This document shows positions 1 to 5,562 of a DNA stretch of 9,278 bases, one piece after another. The DNA is from Candidatus Sulfotelmatobacter sp. (GTDB taxonomy: Bacteria > Acidobacteriota > Terriglobia > Terriglobales > Acidobacteriaceae), in assembly GCA_030037575.1 (NCBI GenBank), contig JASHRB010000709.1, positions 1 to 9,278 of the forward strand, read 5' to 3'. The notes under the pieces were generated by a model that ran no database searches, was not told the origin of the DNA, and worked only from the letters and a program-made list of their open reading frames with translations. Made by a program: the position numbers and the translations under genes. Every line of letters starts with the position of its first letter. Within the stretch, counting starts at the first letter, position 1.

Positions 1-882
1 TGGGGAAAAAACATGATAGGCGTTCAAATGAAGGGGAATGGCGAGCTTCCACCAATAGAGCGTCATCAGATGGAAATCGTTTAATGCGACTTGCAAGTCG
101 CTGAGTCCCCAAATTCGCTGCCGGGTGGAGAGATATCCGAGCATGCGAACCCTCAGCGCGAGGTAGCCGAGGAGCACACAGCAGAAGGGCAGGCTGACCT
201 GTACTGATCGACGCAAACGCTCCCTCCAACCGCCGCCTGCAAAACACAGCGCGTAGGCACCCACAACCAGTGGAAACACGGCGGCTGTTTCTTTCCACAG
301 CAGCGCCAGGGTGAAGGCCAGCAGCGAAAGGCCCAATAAGCTCCAACGCTTTTGCACCAAACCGGCATTTGTGCCGGGCGCGAGGTTGGCAGAGCGGGTC
401 AGCCGAAACAGGCCAAAAGCGATCAGAAAGAAGGTGGCCGACCCGAGTTCGGGCAAAGCGGAAATCCAGTCGACCGCCTCGGAGTGCATGGGATGAACTG
501 CGAACAAAGCTGCGGCGGCAAAGGCCACCGCCAGCCGCCCGGTCAGCTTCAGATAAACAAAGAATGCCGAGAGCACCGCTCCCAGTGCGAAAGCCAGGCT
601 GAGGATGTGCAAATGACGGGCCTCCAGTCCGAACCACTCGGCCGTGAGGCGATAAGCGGCCATTTGTAATGGCCGGTAATAGTTGGTGCGGGCCGGCTGG
701 TCGCGGTGCTTGTAACCCCAAACATCAGAGGAAAACAGGTGACCCCAGGAGGAGCCTGCGCGCAGTTCGGGGTTCATCACGATCTGCTGGGAATCGTCCC
801 AGACGAATCCATTGCCCAGGCTGTTGGAATAGGCGAGCAAAACCAGCGCAGCGAGCCCGGCAACGGCCATCGCTAGGCGCAT
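1..882 (-). CDS. TMTC/PMT-like GT-C glycosyltransferase, N-terminal part (runs off left edge)
   Basis: The open frame continues through base 1, so only the N-terminal ~294 residues are present. Counted from the ATG at 882, the first hydrophobic helix (about 2-17) leads to NGFVWDD with the acidic pair D29-D30. Paired acidic residues in the first outer loop are typical of GT-C enzymes that use lipid-linked sugars. Further marks are RPLQM (~71-75), HPMHSEAVDWI (130-140), LWKETA (195-200) and several hydrophobic helices. These match the bacterial relatives of TMTC/PMT O-mannosyltransferases, which usually carry C-terminal TPR repeats; any TPR part would lie beyond the window. Predicted role (inference): sugar transfer to protein or lipid at the outer face of the inner membrane. 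The start is uncertain: a GTG at 975 would add 31 residues, rich in Lys, Arg, Pro and Ala. Neither start has a well-placed ribosome site. Substrate unknown. Confidence 0.8.
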   Translation of the reverse strand, partial: MRLAMAVAGLAALVLLAYSNSLGNGFVWDDSQQIVMNPELRAGSSWGHLFSSDVWGYKHRDQPARTNYYRPLQMAAYRLTAEWFGLEARHLHILSLAFALGAVLSAFFVYLKLTGRLAVAFAAAALFAVHPMHSEAVDWISALPELGSATFFLIAFGLFRLTRSANLAPGTNAGLVQKRWSLLGLSLLAFTLALLWKETAAVFPLVVGAYALCFAGGGWRERLRRSVQVSLPFCCVLLGYLALRVRMLGYLSTRQRIWGLSDLQVALNDFHLMTLYWWKLAIPLHLNAYHVFSP

Positions 883-1063
883 CCCCGGGGATCGCTGCCC
901 CTTCAATTTTGCCGCCGGAGCCGCCGGCTGGGCCGGCCGAGTTCGAACGCCCCCGACTTTATTTTTTTTCCTCACGCAAACCCGTGATGGCCCTAAACCA
1001 GAGCCAGGCGGCACAAACAGAATGGATCTGTGCTGTTCCCTTAGCCCCGCAAAGATGATTACG
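883..1063. other. Gap between decarboxylase stop and GT-C gene start
   Basis: If the GT-C protein starts at 882, these 181 bases are non-coding; if it starts at the GTG at 975, only 976-1063 are. The minus-strand frame stays open across the whole gap, so it does not decide the start. The stretch contains a run of eight T on the plus strand (962-969, A-run in the minus transcript) and short inverted repeats around 1011-1040. I found no convincing sigma-70 promoter and no hairpin followed by a T-run in the minus direction, so read-through from the decarboxylase gene is possible. Confidence 0.5.
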
Positions 1064-2482
1064 CTAAACCACTGCCAACCGCTGCGCTTCTTGGCGGATA
1101 CGTTGCCAGGCTTTTTCCACGTGCTGCTCCCGTGTGTGTGTCTGGCCCACGCACACCCGCAGCGTTAATTCTCCACCCAGCCTGGTATGGGTGAGAAACA
1201 GGTCGCCGCTTCGGTTTAAACCGTCCATAATGCTCTGGTTGACTTGGTCGCCGTCCTTATGACGAAAGCACACCAGGTTCAACGGAACCGGCGCGGCGAG
1301 CTCGAAGCTTTCATCGCTTCGAACCCACTCGGCGAATTGCTGCGCGAGGCGCACGTGCTCGCGGATGTGATGCTGTAGGCCTTCCACTCCGTAATGCCGG
1401 ATGACGAACCACAGCTTGAGCGAACGAAAGCGCCGGCCCAGTTGAATATGCCAGTCGCGATAATCGATGACCGAGCCGGATTCGGTTGCCCGATTTTTCA
1501 GATACTCCGGCAAAATGCTGAGCGTCTGCAGGAGCGCCCTGCGCTCAGCCACCCAGAAGCAACTGCAATCGAAGTTGGTGAACATCCATTTGTGAGGATT
1601 GAAGTTATAGCTGTCGGCAAACTCGACTCCCTTTTGGAAGTGGCGAAATTCGGGGCAGAGCATCGCGCTACCGGACATGGCTGCATCCACATGCAGCCAA
1701 AGATTGTGCTCGCGGCAGACTTGGGCGATTTCGCCGATCGGATCCATCGCATTGGAAGAAGTTGTGCCCACGGTCGCGCACACCAAGCTGGGCGTGAGCC
1801 CGGCGCGCTTGTCGGCGGCAATCTGTCCGGCCAGTGCCTCGGGGCGCATGGCGAAGTTTTTGTCGACTTCGATCAGACGCAGATTCGAACCGCCGATTCC
1901 GGCGATCATCGACGCTTTTTGCAGCGAGGAATGAGTTTGCGTGGAAGCGTAAGCGACGATGCGCCCGTCGCATCCTTTTTCGTTGCTCAGATAGTTTGTG
2001 GACCGCTCGCGCGCGGCCAGAAGAGCGCAAAGCACGGCGCTCGAAGCCGTGTCCTGAATCACTCCTCCGCCGGTGCTGGACGAGAGAAATTTCTCCGGCA
2101 GGCCGAGCATCCCCACCAGCCAGTCGAGCACGTGCGTTTCCAACTCCGTGCACGCCGGGCTGGTCGACCACAACATGCCTTGCACGCCCAGGCCGGAGCA
2201 AACGAGGTCCCCGAGAATTGCCGGCCCGGAAGCGTTGCAAGGAAAATAGGCGAAGAAGTTCGGCGATTGCCAGTGGGTTACGCCCGGCAGAATTAAATTC
2301 TCCACGTCCTTCATCAGGGCGGCGAATGGCTCGCCCTGCCCGGGAGGATGTTCGGGAAGCGAAGCGCGAACCTCTCCCGGCTTGGCTGGCGAGAGCACCG
2401 GAAATGATTCAACCCGAGATTGGTAATCGGCGATCCAGTCGATAACGGCGTGGCCGCAGCGGCGGAATTCATCGGGCGTCAT
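1064..2482 (-). CDS. PLP-dependent aromatic L-amino acid decarboxylase family (group II)
   Basis: A 472-residue protein of the DOPA/tyrosine/tryptophan decarboxylase family, close to the usual 470-500 residues. The PLP lysine is K298 in NFNPHKWM, and D266 in LHVDAAMSG should bind the PLP ring nitrogen. H184 in TQTHSS should stack on the ring. Y327 in LPEYLKN lies 29 residues after the lysine, the same spacing as K303 to Y332 in mammalian DOPA decarboxylase; this tyrosine supports decarboxylation rather than aldehyde synthesis. The block DYRDWHIQLGRRFRSLKLW (341-357) is a family hallmark. Expected reaction: an aromatic amino acid to its amine plus CO2 in the cytoplasm; which amino acid is not readable. 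An in-frame start at 2731 exists, but its extra 83 residues are Arg-rich, match nothing in the family and overlap the upstream methyltransferase, so I chose the ATG at 2482. AGGA lies 13 bases upstream, inside a weak AGGA-AAAA-TCCT hairpin. Confidence 0.92.
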   Translation of the reverse strand: MTPDEFRRCGHAVIDWIADYQSRVESFPVLSPAKPGEVRASLPEHPPGQGEPFAALMKDVENLILPGVTHWQSPNFFAYFPCNASGPAILGDLVCSGLGVQGMLWSTSPACTELETHVLDWLVGMLGLPEKFLSSSTGGGVIQDTASSAVLCALLAARERSTNYLSNEKGCDGRIVAYASTQTHSSLQKASMIAGIGGSNLRLIEVDKNFAMRPEALAGQIAADKRAGLTPSLVCATVGTTSSNAMDPIGEIAQVCREHNLWLHVDAAMSGSAMLCPEFRHFQKGVEFADSYNFNPHKWMFTNFDCSCFWVAERRALLQTLSILPEYLKNRATESGSVIDYRDWHIQLGRRFRSLKLWFVIRHYGVEGLQHHIREHVRLAQQFAEWVRSDESFELAAPVPLNLVCFRHKDGDQVNQSIMDGLNRSGDLFLTHTRLGGELTLRVCVGQTHTREQHVEKAWQRIRQEAQRLAVV

Positions 2483-2529
2483 GTGGAAGGATTTTTCCTG
2501 TGACAATGTGGCCTCGGAGAAAGGTTCGA

Positions 2530-3348
2530 TTAACGGATCTTTCCGAAATATACGCGCGTCTTGTATTCGAATGTCGCCCGGCCGTTTTGGGCATGGACAT
2601 CGAAAATATGCTGCAGTTCTTTGAGCATCGCCTGATGCCGCCGATGACCGGGGCCGGGCGCGTACGAAGAGGACAGCAGGCGCCCTTCGACGCCGGCGTA
2701 GTCGAATTCCTGATGCAGGTCGAATATGCACTGGCGATAAGCGCCGGGATCAAAAAACTGATGAATCTCGTCGACCGTACGTTGGTGGCGAATCTCCTCG
2801 TAGTCCGTTCCGTATTTCACAAGCAGTTTCTCATATTCGCGCAGGAAAGCTGTCGTGTCGGTAACGCGCTCGTTCCACATCAGCACCAGCCATCCGCCGG
2901 GCCGGAGAATGCGAATGAACTCGCGCCGCGCTCGCGCGCGATCGAACCAGTGTGCGGCCTGAGCCGCGGTGACAAAATCGACACTGTGATCTGGCAGCCC
3001 GGTTTCTTCCGCCGTCGCCACAACGCTTGTGAAGCCGGGGAATGCGGCCAGCAGGCGTTCGCCGGCCGCTCGCATCTCGGCATTCGGTTCGACAGCGAAA
3101 ACCGGGTTGCCATTTTCCAGCAAAATGCGCGTCCAAATGCCGGTGCCGGAAGCGACGTCGGCAACGGCCTGTTGGCGGTGTAAACCGCACTCGCTTTTCA
3201 GCGTCTGCAGCACTTCCGGGGGATAGCCCGGCCGATAGCGGACGTAGTTCTCCACCCGATTGGAAAAGCGGCTGGTTGCGTTCAAAGCCGGCATGGATAA
3301 AAGTGGCAGGTTTTTGCTCTTGCCCGGGAACCATTTTAATTGCAGCAT
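2530..3348 (-). CDS. Class I SAM-dependent methyltransferase (Methyltransf_11/25 type)
   Basis: A 272-residue Rossmann-fold methyltransferase. The N-terminal SRFSNRVENYVRYRPGYP (26-43) marks a common bacterial subfamily. Motif I is VADVASGTG (62-70), which binds SAM. The acidic residue at the end of strand 2 is E87 in FAVEPNAEM. The post-core motif is ILRPGGWLVLMWNER (147-161). The C-terminal third, with an aromatic-rich region (~175-245), probably forms the acceptor pocket. The acceptor (small molecule or protein) cannot be told from sequence. The ATG at 3348 has a strong ribosome site, GGAGGGAGGG, about 11 bases upstream. The ATG at 3294 would start right at the conserved region but has no visible ribosome site. 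The gene ends 47 bp before the decarboxylase on the same strand, so the two are probably co-transcribed. It faces proB divergently. Confidence 0.88.
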   Translation of the reverse strand: MLQLKWFPGKSKNLPLLSMPALNATSRFSNRVENYVRYRPGYPPEVLQTLKSECGLHRQQAVADVASGTGIWTRILLENGNPVFAVEPNAEMRAAGERLLAAFPGFTSVVATAEETGLPDHSVDFVTAAQAAHWFDRARARREFIRILRPGGWLVLMWNERVTDTTAFLREYEKLLVKYGTDYEEIRHQRTVDEIHQFFDPGAYRQCIFDLHQEFDYAGVEGRLLSSSYAPGPGHRRHQAMLKELQHIFDVHAQNGRATFEYKTRVYFGKIR

Positions 3349-3481
3349 AGCCGGAATGTCCCTCCCTCCCCGGCTCGCTTGACCCGCCCCCGGCCCGGGC
3401 GCATTCCCGCAGGTGAATGCGCAAGCGCGGTTGCGGCGGGCGAGTGCGGTACTATTTCAATGCCATCGAAGAGCTCGCGCC
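3349..3481. promoter_or_regulatory. Divergent control region between methyltransferase and proB
   Basis: These 133 bases separate two outward-facing genes, so promoters for both operons should lie here. What can be seen is the GGAGGGAGGG ribosome site of the methyltransferase (minus strand, read from about 3369 to 3358) and a GAAGAG ribosome site at 3468-3473, 8 bases before the proB ATG. The middle (3385-3402) is almost pure G+C with a CCCGGG palindrome. A TACTAT at 3450-3455 resembles a -10 box, but its nearest -35-like TTGCGG (3431-3436) is only 13 bases away. No riboswitch or T-box is recognisable. Confidence 0.4.
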
Positions 3482-4243
3482 ATGAGAGTCGTCATCAAAG
3501 TCGGTACCAGTCTGATCGCTCCCCGGGGGCAAATCGATGCCAACCTGCTTCGCGCAATCGTCGATCAGTTTGATCTTGGGCGGAATGAATACCTCATCGT
3601 GACCTCAGGCGCAATTGCGGCGGGTATGTCCGGCCTGGCCCTGGGCAAGCGTCCCACCGACGTTCCGGGTATGCAAGCCTGCGCGGCGGTTGGGCAGAGC
3701 CAGTTGATGCACACCTACGAGCGCCTGTTTTTCGGGAAAAAAGTGGTGGCGCAGCTGCTGCTATCGAGCGACGATTTTACTTCTCCGGTGCGCTATCGCA
3801 ATTTGCAGAACGCGTTGGCCGAGCTGCTTTCCCTGGGCGTGGTGCCGATTGTCAATGAGAATGATAGCGTGTCGGTGCGGGAGCTCATTGGCGCCTTTGG
3901 CGATAACGATGAGCTGAGCTCTCTGCTGGCTACCGCGGTAAAGGCCGACTGGCTTTTGCTGCTCACCGATGTCGACGGTTTCTATATGCCGGACGGGAAG
4001 TCCGGGAAAAAGCCAAAGCTGGTGCGAACCGTACGTGAACTCACGCCCGAGCTGGAGGCGCAGTGCAACGGCAAGAGCACGCTTGGACGCGGCGGCATGA
4101 TTTCCAAATTGCGCGCGGCCAAGCTGGCCAGTGAGGCCGGAGTGCATGTGGCGATTGTGAACGGCCGCCATCCGCAAGCAATCACGCTGGCGATGGAGCG
4201 AAAGACCGGAACATATTTTCCTCCGCAGAAAGAGAAGAAGTGA
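3482..4243 (+). CDS. proB: Glutamate 5-kinase, short form without PUA domain
   Basis: Phosphorylates L-glutamate to gamma-glutamyl phosphate with ATP, the first step of proline synthesis, in the cytoplasm. The 253 residues form one amino acid kinase domain: KVGTSLI (6-12), VTSGAIAAGMSGL (40-52), AAVGQSQLMHTYE (68-80), PIVNENDSVS (122-131), FGDNDELSSLLA (139-150), LLTDVDGFY (160-168) and GRGGMISKLRAA (202-213). E. coli ProB has about 367 residues with a C-terminal PUA domain; here the protein stops soon after the kinase domain, as in some other bacteria. An in-frame ATG at 3413 would add 23 Arg/Ala-rich residues, but the ATG at 3482 opens directly into the first kinase strand and has GAAGAG 8 bases upstream. 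The stop overlaps the proA start (TGATG), which indicates translational coupling. ProC is not in the window. Confidence 0.96.
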   Translation: MRVVIKVGTSLIAPRGQIDANLLRAIVDQFDLGRNEYLIVTSGAIAAGMSGLALGKRPTDVPGMQACAAVGQSQLMHTYERLFFGKKVVAQLLLSSDDFTSPVRYRNLQNALAELLSLGVVPIVNENDSVSVRELIGAFGDNDELSSLLATAVKADWLLLLTDVDGFYMPDGKSGKKPKLVRTVRELTPELEAQCNGKSTLGRGGMISKLRAAKLASEAGVHVAIVNGRHPQAITLAMERKTGTYFPPQKEKK

Positions 4244-5496
4244 TGGCGACCAGGGCTGCCAGTTCGGCTTCGACACGCGAGAAGCTTCTGCGCGCGCGCG
4301 GCGCCGCGGCCAAGCTGGCTTTGCTTTCTAGCGCCCAAAAGAACTTGCTGTTGCTCGCCATCGCCGATGCGATTGAAGCCAATGCGCCAGCGATTCTGGA
4401 CGCCAATCGGGAGGATGTGAGCGCCTGCCGTCTCCAAGGGGCCATGCGCGACCGCCTGCTTTTGACGGAGAAAAGAATTAAAGAAATGGCCCAGGGCGTG
4501 CGCGATGTCGCGGCGCTGCCGGATCCCATCGGAGAAATTCTCGCCCAGTGGATCCGGCCGAATGGCTTGCGCATTCGTAAGGTGCGCGTTCCCCTCGGTG
4601 TGCTGGGGATCATTTATGAATCGCGACCGAACGTGACCGTCGATACCGCGGCACTCGCCTGGAAAAGCGGGAATGCAGTCGTGCTGCGCGGGGGCCGGGA
4701 GGCGATGTGCAGCAATCGGCGCCTGGCTGAGATTCTGACGAAGGTGCCGGGCGTGCCAGACGGAGCGATTGAGCTTCTCGATTCGAGCACGCGGGATTCG
4801 GTAGAGGAGTTGATCAGGGCGCGGGGATTGGCCGATGTGATTATTCCGCGCGGCGGCGCGGGCCTGATTTCTTACGTCATCGAAAATTCAACCCTGCCCG
4901 TAATCGAAACCGGAGCGGGCAACTGCCACATTTTTGTCGACGAATCGGCCGATTTCGACATGGCCGATTCCATCGTCATCAACGCCAAGACGCAACGGCC
5001 ATCGGTATGCAACGCCGCCGAGAAGATGTTGGTGCATGAACAAATCGCGGCGCAATACATTCCAAGGATCGCGAAAAAGCTGGCCCAAGCCGGGGTTGAG
5101 CTGCGGGGGGATGGGAAATCCAGGGCGCTGGTCGGCGAGGAGGAAATGGGCGCGGCCTCGGAACAAGACTGGGGGGAAGAGTATTTGCGCCTGTGCATGG
5201 CGTTGCGCGTGGTAGCCCATGTGGATGAGGCCATCGCGCATATCAATCGCTACTCCACCAAGCACTCCGACGCGATCGTGACTCGGAGCGAAGACAATGC
5301 GCGAAAGTTTCTGCGCGACGTGGATTCGGCCGCGGTCTATTGGAATGCATCGACGCGTTTTACGGACGGAGCCGAGTTTGGCTTGGGCGCAGAGATGGGC
5401 ATCAGCACGCAAAAGCTTCACTGCCGAGGCCCGTTTGCCCTGGCGGAACTCACTTCATCGAAGTACGAGATTGTCGGGACCGGACAAATCAGGTAG
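4243..5496 (+). CDS. proA: Gamma-glutamyl phosphate reductase (glutamate-5-semialdehyde dehydrogenase)
   Basis: Reduces gamma-glutamyl phosphate with NADPH to glutamate 5-semialdehyde, which cyclises to pyrroline-5-carboxylate. It acts on the labile product of ProB, and the two enzymes probably work together. The 417-residue length is normal for ProA. Visible marks are VPLGVLGIIYESRPNVTVD (116-134), the glycine-rich VIIPRGGAGLI (199-209), the catalytic cysteine C256 in QRPSVCNAAE, and the family signature VYWNASTRFTDGAEFGLG (365-382) followed by AEMGIS. The ATG at 4243 shares a base with the proB stop. A GTG at 4240 is directly upstream in frame and would add one residue. AGAGAAGAAG just upstream can serve as ribosome site. 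The protein appears intact with no missing key residue. Confidence 0.97.
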   Translation: MATRAASSASTREKLLRARGAAAKLALLSSAQKNLLLLAIADAIEANAPAILDANREDVSACRLQGAMRDRLLLTEKRIKEMAQGVRDVAALPDPIGEILAQWIRPNGLRIRKVRVPLGVLGIIYESRPNVTVDTAALAWKSGNAVVLRGGREAMCSNRRLAEILTKVPGVPDGAIELLDSSTRDSVEELIRARGLADVIIPRGGAGLISYVIENSTLPVIETGAGNCHIFVDESADFDMADSIVINAKTQRPSVCNAAEKMLVHEQIAAQYIPRIAKKLAQAGVELRGDGKSRALVGEEEMGAASEQDWGEEYLRLCMALRVVAHVDEAIAHINRYSTKHSDAIVTRSEDNARKFLRDVDSAAVYWNASTRFTDGAEFGLGAEMGISTQKLHCRGPFALAELTSSKYEIVGTGQIR

Positions 5497-5500
5497 AAGA

Positions 5501-5528
5501 CGGCTTGAGCCGCTGCCCTGGAGCGGCT
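5501..5528 (+). other. Two mutually exclusive stem-loops after proA
   Basis: CGGCT-TG-AGCCG (5501-5512) and AGCCGCT-GCCCTGG-AGCGGCT (5508-5514 with 5522-5528) are both perfect inverted repeats that share 5508-5512, so only one can form at a time. The second, a 7-bp GC-rich stem with a 7-base loop, is the more likely. No T-run follows, so it is not a standard intrinsic terminator. It might protect the proBA transcript end or partly separate it from the peptidase gene; this is inference. Confidence 0.35.
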
Positions 5529-5562
5529 GCCGCTGTGCTACCTTAAGTATTCTCGAAATCTC

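Noticed and set aside
900..970. GC-rich inverted repeats followed by a plus-strand T-run (962-969), resembling an intrinsic terminator
   Set aside because: No plus-strand gene lies upstream and the stems are not directly next to the T-run; in the real transcript direction it is an A-run.
311..1058. Several plus-strand open frames of 60-130 residues
   Set aside because: They lie opposite the GT-C membrane protein, whose minus-strand frame gives a coherent conserved sequence to the window edge.
1394..2296. 300-residue plus-strand open frame opposite the decarboxylase
   Set aside because: The protein has no recognisable motif and is a mirror of a strongly conserved PLP enzyme on the other strand; such frames are common in GC-rich DNA.
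2483..2731. N-terminal 83-residue extension of the decarboxylase
   Set aside because: It is Arg-rich, unlike any family member, and overlaps the methyltransferase coding region; it is the methyltransferase read in another frame.
2500..3183. 227-residue plus-strand open frame opposite the methyltransferase
   Set aside because: It is antisense to a gene with clear SAM-binding motifs and shows no family features of its own.
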